This document shows, piece after piece, positions 21,601-33,600 of a stretch of DNA of 64,000 nucleotides. Numbering within the stretch: the first letter of the stretch is position 1; each line of letters opens with the position of its first letter. The stretch covers positions 18,385,441-18,449,440 of the forward strand of contig NC_073744.1 in assembly GCF_029784135.1 (NCBI RefSeq), written 5' to 3'. The stretch comes from Toxorhynchites rutilus septentrionalis (taxonomy: Eukaryota; Arthropoda; Insecta; Diptera; Culicidae). The notes under the pieces are model-generated. The model was not told where the DNA came from, did not search any database, and was given only the letters and a program-made list of their open reading frames with translations. A program made the position numbers and the translations under genes.

Positions 21601-24600
21601 AGACAAACTCAAAATGAAATTGAATTTTTTCCCGAAATTGGAGGAATGTCCACGTAGACAATAGGGGGAGGGATATAAGGAATGTCCACACTTGTCCGCG
21701 GAGGGGGAGGGGGTGTATCTAAAATCATGCTGTTTCTGTCCACGTGGTATGTGGAAAACAGGGTTGCCATAAGAAAATCTGTATTTTTAGTCTCAAAAAA
21801 TCTTTTAATCTGAGTATTTTCTCAGAAAATCTGTATTAACCCTTTGCGGTCGTTCGTCTGCTATCAGCCACTGAAGTAAAGAAGTATACTTATATTATAA
21901 TTGAGGCAACAATTTATCAGTTCACAATTTTTTTAAACGAATTTTAATTACTGGTGAACTTATTCACGAACCAAAACGGTGCTACGATGAATAATAGACA
22001 ACGGTACTCAATATAAACAAAATATGTCATCCATGCTTCAGGAAAGGGTTAATGGAAAACTCCATGTAGTGCGGCACTGTGTAGATGTAAAGAGCATTGT
22101 TCTGTATGTTCAACAGAAAGATAAAAGGCGAAAGACGCAAAACTAATTATTTTTGTGATACATGCGAAAGATATTACACGAAGAATAATTATAGCAAATA
22201 TTTTTTAAACACAAACATAAAAACATTTGTTTGGTAAATACTTATCAGATGTTTACAAAAAATAAAGGAATCTAGTTCATTTTTCATAATCTAATGAAGT
22301 TATACATCACTGCTTTTTCAAGTAAAAATAATTGCGAACAGTACGATACACATGTCGAAATTTAGGGTTAAATTCATAAGCTCAATTTTGAAGCGTAATC
22401 TTATTTTTAGTATCATTGATTAGCATAGTTACAGGGTAACTTCGATATAACGTACATTTTACTTTCAAAACTGTACGTTGTATCGAATTGTACGTTATAT
22501 CGAAGCATAATAAAGAACTCTGAAACGTAGCTTATATTACTTTATAGTGTTGCTGTTTGAGTAAGGATTCAATTAGAAGACGTTTCGTTTGATTCGTTTA
22601 GAATCCGGAATCACCAAACAGTTGTATTTCGGGATTGGTTAAAGTTACAACACAAGCTGTAGTATCAAAATACAGATAATTTATTGTTCTTTCAGAAAAA
22701 AAAATATCCAAAAAAATATTTTTTTGGACTTTGATAATGTGTACGTTATATCGAGGGTACGTTATAACGAGGGTACGTTATATCGAGGGTACGTTATAAC
22801 GAGGGTACGTTATATCGAAGTTTCCTTGTATTATGAATTTGACGATGTTGATGGTATTCCACGTAAAAATTCGCATTCACTGTGATTTATTGGAAAAAAG
22901 ATGAACAGTGTTAATTGTTTATTGTAAACCTAGCCGATGACGCGAACTTTTGCATCTTTTCGTCCTAGATCAAACATGAAAAAGCAGTGCTTCACGCCAC
23001 ATATGAATGCAAGAATGACTCTCGTTCAGACTTATTCGAATGCTATATGAATGAAATTGGTGGGTTGGGAAAAAATAATATTGATTTTTGGAAAATCTGT
23101 AAAGTATGAAAACCAAACGAATCTGTAATCTGTATCTACTGATTCTTGGTTCCAAAAAGCCTGAAAAATCTGTATAAATACAGATTATGGTAACCCTGGT
23201 GGACAACCCCTTAGAGAATTAACAATAAACTTTAAAAAACAGGAAGTGGGTTATATCTGTAGTATAACCGCAAGGTTGACGTAGGACTATCGTCGATTTA
23301 GTGACCATTTGTTTGAAGTTGAAGTAAATTCATTCTGAATGAATAAATAAATGAATATTAGGGGGACTTCGAAAACGAGAGCGTTACGTTGGAGGCACAA
23401 GGTTTTATGCATCCAATATTGGATACGAAAATATTATACTGATGGGGAAGAATAATCTTCATAAGCTTTCCTGCTAACTGCAATTGATTGAAAAATCACA
23501 AAACCAAATGTATTTGGCATGAATAGAAAACATTAAAATAAACTCTTTCGCTTGAATGTATTTTTCAATTCCAAGGGGAACTGGCAGATTATTTTTCAGC
23601 AACGATGACATCTTTCCGGATTCTTCTCGATGCTGGATAACCACCAAACGAAAAGAGTTTGCGCGCGTATACGTGTGTGTATGCTGGTAAATTCTTGGTC
23701 GCCTTTTCAGTGGCATCAGTCTCCTCCTGATGGATTCATTTCTGGCTTAATGTGCATAAACAGGTTCTTGGTGACACCGTTCATCAGCGCTTTCACGATG
23801 AACGAAGTTAGCTTCACTACAACAGCGACAACATGCTCCAATCGCTGTTCAATTATAACTGAGTGGATTTCCGAGCGGCGCTCGCTTATGTACCGATTGG
23901 TGATTTCAATAGCCTGTTTTGAAAGCAATATTAAGGCTATTGAAACAAGTTTTTGGATCAAAAAATTATAGGAGGTTGTGTTCAAGACACGACCGCATTG
24001 TTGACGTAGAACTACGCTGTAGTTTAATTCAATTCGCTTGTTTATAACTGCGGATATTGTTTTATAATGCTACGAAAATTTTGAAATAACCATTCTACCA
24101 ATTTGGTCGCCCTGAAATGTTTTTTTTTTGTAGAATCATTTGACGATAATTGTTTGATGATTCATTCTTGTGCTCGCAGAACAATACATGCTCGAGATAA
24201 GCACAGCTGTCATCCATAGTGGAGAAAGTTTTGCTACCGACAAGCGAAACCAAATCACATACAAAATTTCAGAACGACATTTACTTTCTTGGTGACTAAA
24301 TAAAAGAAATAAACTCTATCTGTCTCAACAACCTCGAAAAAAGTAGCACTGCTTCATAATGCACACGGGAGCAGAATCAAATGGGGTTTCTGCGTAGCGA
24401 AGATGCATTATTTTACGTACGGATTATGAAACACGCACGTACGCGTACAAATATCCATATATCGATAGCTTGAAGCAACTAACTATTGCCAGTCTAGATT
24501 AGCTTGGCTGTCATCCTTTGTGGAGAGAGTTTTCCTACCGTCATGCGAAATAAAATCACTGACAAAATTCCAGAACATTTATTTTCTTGGTGAACTGACG

Positions 24601-27600
24601 ATAGTCTAGCTTGATGATTCCCCACACAATTGTGTAGCTCAGAACCTTAATGCAATGGCATCAGTTTGATGCAATGATTGCAATGCCAGAGACATCAGCG
24701 AGTGAGTAATTTGGTCGCGTCCACAGCTCAATCCGAAACGAAGACATGTGATGACGCAAAACAAGGAAGAACAAGCGATATTCATTGCTTTGAATACAGA
24801 ACGATACTGAAAATTTGCCTTCCTTCCTTGCTTGAGACTTTAAACTTCTTCAGTTCATTCGTCTCTAACCTTCAAAAAGGCCGATTTTACTTCATCCATA
24901 ATATTACTCCTCCACCCCTTCGCCTGTAGAAAGGCATTCGATCCCTCGCCGTCCAGCTCGCCCAGCAACGATGTTGTTCAGTCGATTTCCTCACGAAGAA
25001 TGAAAGTTTGCCTCAGCAAAATCCACTGTTTATACTCTAGGAAAATATTCCCTTTCGTTCTTCTTCTTTTCCTTTGTTCACGGAGACTTTACATCTTACG
25101 ATTTCCCCTTCGTTGCTCGTCGATAGGTTGCTCGTTATTGACAGCTCTGTTCGGGAAAGCACACAAATGGACAGAACGAATGTATGAGGAAATGGGAATG
25201 CTTCCAATTTTCATCAATTAAAACTATATACAGACTATGGGATTGTAATGTGTAGCATTTCAAACAAATCTTTGGGAAATTCCGATTCGTTTGGAATGCA
25301 AATCGCCAGAATCCGTTCGCGGCAAAAATAGTTATTCACGTTAATTTTATTTCATAAAAACGTGACCTGTTTTCTGATTTGGCACCCTTAATGAAAGACG
25401 TAGTTCTACGTCAAAAGTAAAAAGTATATATCGCGTAGACGTTTTATTTTTCGAATGAAGTGGTTATCATACCATTTCGTTCAGTTGTTTAGGAGCTATT
25501 AACGCTCAAAAACTCGGTCTCAGGAGTAACGTTTTCGTTTTCGATAACTACATTGATTTTATTTTACACCTCGGTATAGATATGAAAGACGTAGTCCTAA
25601 ATAAAAAAATCATGATTGTTTGCCACTATTGATTCTTTTTTTCTTATTTTGTTACTTAGACCGGTCTGCTTGAACGCCGACCACATGGTAAGTCTGTTTT
25701 GTCCAGAAAATTATGAAAAGTTGTTAGCAAAGTCTACAAAGTTTACATGTTTACAAAGTGCAGGAGACATCAAACCGGAATAAGAAGCAAAATACCTCCG
25801 CCAAACCCCGTGCCTAGAAATGCTACACACACGAATACTCCCTTTAATGTAATTTTTGAGGAAACAATATTTATGACGCAGTCGAAGAGGGGGAGCAAAT
25901 AAATAAACTGCGTAATGCACTGTAAAGTGCAAACAACAGAAAAATACTCGATCCGAGGATAAACAAATTATTGGAAGAATCGGACAACACTACTCTCGTA
26001 TTGGGTGTTTTTTCTTGTTTTTTTTTTCAAGTTTTGTTGCACGTATTCTGTACCCACATTATCTTTTACATCTGAGCCGAGGAGGGGTGGGAGAGGATAC
26101 ATACAAACAACTTTCAGCTGATTTGACAGTGTTGAGAAAACTTGTTTACTTTGATTGTCTCGCAGACATATTTTGATGCAATGCGTTCAAATTTTCATTA
26201 CATGTGATACTGCTGCGCTATAACAGATTTAAATTGACAAATAAAAAAGGCGGGGTGATTTATCATTTAACTAAACGAGCTTCTGACTTATGACGTTCTA
26301 TGTTACATCTTGCTCAAAAGTAAAACGGAACCAACGGAACCGGAGGAACCAAGCTTTGCTTATTTCTCGCCAGACAATAAAACCACCGCATACCGCGTTC
26401 AACAAATACACGGTGTGCTTACTACTGATGGTAAAATGCCGCATAAATAACCATCAGTAACCTCGCTGTCTTTATAGAAAAAAACACTGGAAGAAATACT
26501 CTGCGCGTTTTAACCCCTCTAATGATGCTTCGTAGATTCCGGCTACGGCCCACCGCGAGCGCTCAGATTAAGTTCCAAATTTGGCAAGCAAAGTAAGTTG
26601 CGTAAGACTCCGCGACTCGACACCTTTTTTTCTATTCGCTTCACGTGGGAGAAGTTGGTTAGTCGCTGGTAATAACTGTCATACATCTCACTCAGTCGTT
26701 TGTTCGTGTGCGTGTTCGTGTTCGTGTTTGTGGGGTTAGGTATAAAAAGAAATGACTGTTGATTATTCAATTATCTCGTTTCATAGAAGCATCGCACGGT
26801 GCGTGTGGCAGGAGGTGTGATTGATGGGGTAAAATGATTAAGAAAAATGTGTGGTAAATCGATTAGCTTATCTGTTTTTTACAAGCATGACGCGCAGGTG
26901 TCTCAATCAAACCACACCACAAACAACGGTTGTGTGCCCTGCGGACAAATTTATTTGTGTTTTACAAACATCCCAAAACCACAATGTAGTTATCTGGAAG
27001 ATTTGAAAGTTAGATGGGATACGAACCGTCAATTGATGTTTTATGTAATGGTACTTGCCCAGACAACAGAAATATCTTCACGCTCCGTAAAAGGACAACG
27101 ATAGTGTTCGTTCACATATTTACATGCCCATTTATCACTCTTTCAATAAGAGACTCAATCTATGTCGAAACTCCGAACGTTTGCTTATTTTTTGTCCGCT
27201 TGCGGCCACGTTCAATGAACAGTGGCGGATACCTATCGGAAGTAGGTATCAGTGCGAACAGAAGACGCAATTCCTTCGACACCTATCAATTAAATGATCT
27301 CCCCCTCCTCGAAACATCGCGCACTCACTCACATGTTGTTTCTCGGATTCAAAATTCAATTAACGCCATCTTTTTCATGCTAAACCAGGGTTACCATATC
27401 TACGGAATAATCTGTATTTCTACAGACTTTTTCGGTTTTTTGAGACCAAGAATCTGTAGATATAGATTACACATTTTTTGGGTTTCATACAGAATATAGA
27501 GATTTTTTAAAATAATGTTCCAATAAAAGTTACGGCTCGATATTAATAATGTTTTTCCCATTTCACCCATTTTATTCATATAGCCTTCGAATCTGTTTAA

Positions 27601-30600
27601 ATGAGAATCACCTGTTTTCGACATTCATATGTAGTATGATGTCCTACATTCTAAAGCAAACGACTGCGTTATTGGTTAGTGTTATTTATATAACTTAAAA
27701 TAGAACGCCAAATGTGTTGGTGAGCGCAAAACCTGAGTACGCATGGAATGGTCCGATTTGAGTCGGCTTTATTTCGTTGCATTCGTCTTTGTCCGTAAAT
27801 TTTTTTTTTTTTGAAAAACTATAAGGGGTAGTTCAATTGAAAGTTATTATTTGTTCTTGAATGAAATCGTTGTTAGTTCAATTAGATTTTGCGTTTGCGA
27901 AATGAGGATTCATGTTCCGTTGGTGTGAAACGCAAATGGCAATGGATTCTCAGGTGGAATAGCGCGCTTTGAAATTCAAAAATTTTTGAATGAAAACTTA
28001 CTTTTCTGTGTCAAAAATGTGTTCCATGTAACGGAGAAACATGTTATTTGCAAATGAATCAAGAATCTTTAGTAAAAATTGTGTTTGAAAATAATTGTTT
28101 TTGATAGTTTTTGAGTTTTGAGTTTTGAAAGAAGTACTAGAAAATTTCTATTAAAACGAAATTTTGATGGGCCAATTAGAAGATAAATCAATGAAGAGTT
28201 CTACGATTGAACCCACAAACGTTTGCGTATGTATAAAACGTGAACGTTCGAAAAAAATCATATCAAAAAATCTATTTTGGGTGGAACGAAGTCCGCCAGG
28301 TTAGCTAGTAATAAATAAATAACACTATTTGTCTTTTCTTATTATAGCACAAAGAATGTAAAATACAAAAGGGCGCTCATATTCACTTCTATTTGTATTT
28401 CGATAGATTCGAAATATTTCGAACAACTTGATAAAATTCCATTCTGTATTCCGTTCGAGTTGTTTTTGCATTTAGTTCGATCTGTTTCTCTTCGAACATT
28501 AAATGGACAAATCGTTCGAAATAGGAATGTGAAATTATAACTCGAACGAAATAACGGTTTCGAACGAAATGCAAATCCGGCGGAATCGAGATGATTGTCA
28601 TTTTTTTGATGAATTTCATTTTTTCAAAGTTTTTTTTTGTATATTCAAAAAAATATATCTAAAAAGAGGATCGAGACGTTTTGACGCAGGATTACGTTTT
28701 CGAGAATATATGGGGAGTACATATACAAAATTGTTTAATTTTGTGTGTTTTATGCTCAGACATTTCATGATGATTTAATTATTTATGATGATTTTACCAA
28801 TTGATTTAGGCTTTCCCAAACAATCCATCGCAATGCAAATATAAAATTTCCTATACCTAATACAGGTCGGACTCGATTATTCACAAACTCGATTATATGT
28901 GATTCGATTATATACAGTTTGTAAAAAAATATTTTTTTGACGTAGAACTACGTCTTTCAGGAAGGGTGCCAAATCAGAAAACAGGTCACGTTTTTATGAA
29001 ATAAAGTTAACGTTAATAGCTATTTACACGGTGAACAAATTCTCATGATGTGCATACCAATCGAATCGGAAATTCTCTAAGATTTGTTTGATATGCTGCA
29101 CATTACAATTCTAAACGGTTTAAATTCATGAAAACTGGAAGAATCTCCTTTTTCCCATACATTTGTTCTGCCGATTTGTGTGCTAACGCTAACCATATTT
29201 CGAATGCTTATAACTGGAACATTTCTTAACAGATCGGAAATATGTTTGCATCAATTGATGGTTAATATTTCTACGCGTCCATCAAAATCAATAAAATATT
29301 ATTTTTCATCAGATGAATTTAAACGCCCTAACTGTCAAGTTTTGATTGACCCGATTTACGGTTTCCCCAACACAGACTTCAAAATCGATATACCTGTGGA
29401 ATTCTGCTCTGCAGATATACATGCAATTTGGGGGTATTTTTGTTCCCACCGATCTGTGGTTCCCTAACACGGACTTCAAAATCAATGTACCTGGGGGAAC
29501 CCGCATTGTCAAAATATGCAAGTCGGGGATATTTTTTAGTGTTGAGTACTTTTGTACTTGCTTGACGTTGTGCAGACCGGAATATGTTTCCCTAAAAGTA
29601 CTTTTAAACTGAAAAGCCGGGGAAAATCGTCAATTCAGATACTAAAGGTGAATGAACTTTCGCGGTTCGAGAACTACGCAAACATGAGACGTGCAATATT
29701 TTCAGATGGAAAGTGGATTGCATAATGTAATTGCGTAGTTCTACGTCAAAAATATGCGGTCGTGTCCTAGATACAACCCCTTACAATTTTTTTTATTTCA
29801 ACGTTAAGGTGAAAGTGGCTATTACATGTACAGTGGGGTAAAAATCGTGATTTTTGAAGATTTCGATTGCATTTTCACCAGGAATTGTTTATATCGATAT
29901 TGCAGCCAAATTAAGAAGGATAGAAGTTGGGTGTCAAAGAACAAATTGTAGAGCGGTTAGAGAGCTTCAATTTAATTAATAGAAACAATCTAGTTTGATA
30001 TAACTTTTTAGGATGAAATTAAAAATTATTAACTTTTAAGTTTTTCACTTCCAAAATGCTATTGAAATCCACTAATTTAGATGTTTTTTTTTATATTTTA
30101 TTGTTTTCTGAACTACGTTTTATTATTGATTGTTGAAGTGAACAAAACAAACTGAAACACCTGAATTCACTCGGATTATCTCGGAGGCCAGAGCACTTTA
30201 TCTTACTCTTTTTAGCAATAAATGCTAAGAATAATACATCAATGAAAAATAATATCGAAACCTGTCCGTACCCTAAGCATTAGCTTCATAGTACACCCAA
30301 ACTAGCGTTGGCTGAAAACATTTCATCTTTGGCAGAAATGATGCCATTTCGTGTGCTGGAAGGTTAAATGCGCAAATAATGAGCTGTTTTAAAAGCTTAA
30401 AAATGGTTTGTGTGTATGCGAGTGTATCTCTTTCTGTTTTCTTTTCTCATCTCATTTGGGATTGTGCCAAAAAAAATCCATACGACGTCAATGGGGATCG
30501 AACCAAGGCCCGCTGGAATCCAAAGTTACTTTACACGACCACGCTATCCATATGACTGCCAGTGCTGTTATATAGAAGTGTGATAATGTTACATCTCATC

Positions 30601-33600
30601 ATTAAATGAAGTTGGAAAGTGTTTTCTAAGAGGATAAAGCAGAACATCAACGAGAATATATCCTTCTCTGTCTGGGCCGTGTATTTGGCTAACAAATACG
30701 AATAGCTTTCATATGCTTTCATCTAAATGTGCCTCCTGTTTCGCTCGCTCATATTGGTTCTAGCATATATATTATACAAATGATATACATGTATTGGGGA
30801 GTGGAACATTTTCTGTTATTTTTCAGCTCATTGGGATGCCATAACATGTGCTAAAAATTAACTTTGGGTGTATCTTTTTGTTCCCTTCTCAAGCGTAGAC
30901 AGTCCTCTAGTTTTTGAATTGTTTCCTCATTATGCTACCTTTTAATTAATTACAACCATTACATTTGTGTGTGGCTTTAAGTGGACACCATCAGCATCGT
31001 CTAATCAATGACTATGCCAATCAACGATACTAAAGGTAAAATTATGCTTCAAAATTGGACTTATAAGTCTAATACAGATTTCAAAACAGATTTTTTGAGA
31101 AAAAACTAAGATAAAAAGATTTTTTCGGACCAAAAACACAGATTTTATTATGGCATCCCTGTGCTGAATCCGTCGTCGTGGTTTTTTCTCCGATCTGCTT
31201 AAATAATCCCGCGTGCGCTGGTAACAGAAACCATAATATTGTGTTGCTTCTTACCTGGAATATGACAACGCGGCCGCCTTTGTCGCCGGTGGCCAACAGC
31301 TCGCCATCATGGTTGAACTCCACACACGAGATGATGTCTGCATCCGTCACATCATCGTCTAGGGCACCCTTTATCTGTGAAAAGCACCAGGATGTATCGC
31401 CATTACCTGCGGGAAAAACGGAAAAGGAGAAAGACAAAGTGAGAAATCACACAACAGATTTCATACCATTTTTTTTTTTTTTTTTTTTTTATGGACATCC
31501 GCAGAGTCATGGGGAAAATTGACGATTTGACCAACAACGACAACAACAAGCACTACAGCACACACATACACACGCATCATCATATCGCGTCACGTTCGAT
31601 AATCGTGTGGCCTTCCACCAGCTGTGGCGCGCGGGGCTTTTGGTTCGGCTCAAAACTGGTTCGCCATAACCCTAAATCGATAATTCACATGTTTACACCA
31701 ACAAAACGACCACCAACCCAACCAACCAACCAACGAGGCGACAGCAAAGGGAAAGCATGTTTTGGTGGTCCGCAGTCGCTGCGATTGACCACCACCCCAT
31801 AGCCGGATAGCGCGCGCTTGATTCATTATCTCAGAAGTGGAGTAAAAAATATATGGTAAAGATAGCATTGAATTCAAGCGAAGCCTAATGACGTGTTGCA
31901 TGCCGTCGCCGTCGAAAAGGTGGTTTTCTCTTCTAATTACGGAGGTATGTTTGTGTGCTGTTTTTTTTTTCGTGTGAAAAATACATCTTCGGTCTTTCCA
32001 TCTAAAAGAATCCCAATTTTACAATTAAAATGAATGAACTTCGTATACGATTATCATGCAACACGAAAAAGGTGTGTGAAGGAATCAATTCAATGTTCAT
32101 TGACAGATTTAAGCGTCATAAAAAAGATTGGTGATCCCCTAACAATCAGAGACATCTCGTAAGTAAATTGACTAATTGTGCACCTACGCGGTGAACCAGA
32201 GCAACCCAAAATTCTGTAAATTTTTACTCAAAATTGCTTACACATAATTGAAAAATTAAGTTAATTAGTGCTCGAATATTGTTTTCTTTATCTAAAAGTT
32301 TGAATGGATTGGCTGAAATACAGTAGAATCCGTTTATCGTGACTTCGCTTATATCGACCCACCACCTATTATTACGTAATTTTTTTCTACAAAACGCTTT
32401 GTATGACGCCTGCTTATTATGACCTCCCTTCGATGTCATTATAAACGGATTCAACTGTATTTGGTTTTTCATCGTGTTTGATACATTTGAGAGTCTAATT
32501 CTAATTTTGAGCTATTTTTAATTTAAATCGATCGCATAGGTTTTCCAAAAAATTGTTCTGACCTTGGAGCTCAAGAAACATTTCGTTCCTCAAAAGCCAT
32601 AAGGGGCTGTCCACATACCCCTCCCCCTCCGTGGACAAACGTGGACATTTTCATACCCCTCCCCCTGTTGTCCACGTTAACGTTTTTCCTTATTTTATTA
32701 GAATAATTGAGGAAATAACTGAATAGCACATAAATTAAATTTTAATTACATTTAAGTTTATTTTGTTTCACATTTTACTAGCTGTACCCTGCCACGGTTC
32801 GCTGTGGCACACTGAGCGTTTATTGATTAAGTTTAATTTTGAAATACTTGTAATACTTTGTTTTTCTATCATCTGCTAAGATATAAATGTAAGCTGGTTT
32901 CCAACGCAGAAACGCGCAATATACAGTTGAACAATCCGCATCCGAATATGAACCACACAATACAAAAGATCGATCTAGAGCAACGCCAATCGAATGAAAC
33001 TACAGTAAGTTACCTCTAATACGAATTCTAGATATTTGGACAGATCTGTGATGCGACACGAACAATTGTACATTTTCGCCTCTAATTGGACTTTTGTGTA
33101 AGCATCGAGTTTGGGACCCAAATTATGGCTCCAGATTGAAAGTCGCCACCAGACGTCGACACTTTACCACTGTCATCGCGAATGTCCAATTACAGGTCAC
33201 CTCCAACGTGACACGATGTGTTGAACTAGAGGCAACTTACTGTAAATGGATTTAGAATCATTATCAAACACAATTTATGTTCACGTTTTTTTCAACACTT
33301 GCAAAGAAATGTGTTGCTATCACATAGAATACATATTCATTACTAGAAAGTTAATTTACGTTCACATCTTTATTTCAGAAGTATGCATATTCCATCTGGA
33401 AATCTTAGAACTTCCTGAGGTGTTGGCAGTAGCAACAACAATCCTTGAAATAGATCGTATATTGTGTCATAATATGAGCACCATCAGAACTTTTGAAGTT
33501 TTTAAAGCGCACAAAAACGAACAGAACAATTATATATGCATAGTTTTTTTATCAATTGGAAAGAATTTTAGGAAAAGAACAAATAAAGTAGGAAGCATGC

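Larger units (their letters stand above)
21759..23198. mobile_element. 1440-bp hAT-like non-autonomous element with 8-bp TSD
   Basis: Left end CAGGGTTGCCATAAGAAAAT and right end inverse CAGGGTTACCATAATCTGTA. Flanks are gtggaaaa (21751-21758) and gtggacaa (23199-23206), an 8-bp duplication with one change. It interrupts a GTCCACGTGG repeat and itself contains two further elements (21840-22048 and 22432-22828). Solo ends of the family lie near 27386 and 31170. No transposase seen. Confidence 0.78.
21643..23215. repeat. GTCCACGTGG repeat, split by a hAT-like insertion
   Basis: Left part 21643-21758 (aatgtccacgtagacaat, ggagggggagggggtgtatc, gtccacgtggtatgtgg) and right part from 23199 (gtggacaacccctta). 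Related copies at 32605-32685 and 61030-61112 read ggggctgtccacatacccct and gtccacgtggtatgtggac. Ends are inverse versions of ctgtccacataccacgtgga. Confidence 0.65.

Noticed and set aside
22741..22828. CRISPR-like array of short direct repeats
   Set aside because: Units are contiguous without unique spacers and form a transposon end in a eukaryotic intron.
30492..30553. Second tRNA gene on the minus strand
   Set aside because: Only A-box- and B-box-like words are present, without a credible cloverleaf; more likely a SINE remnant.
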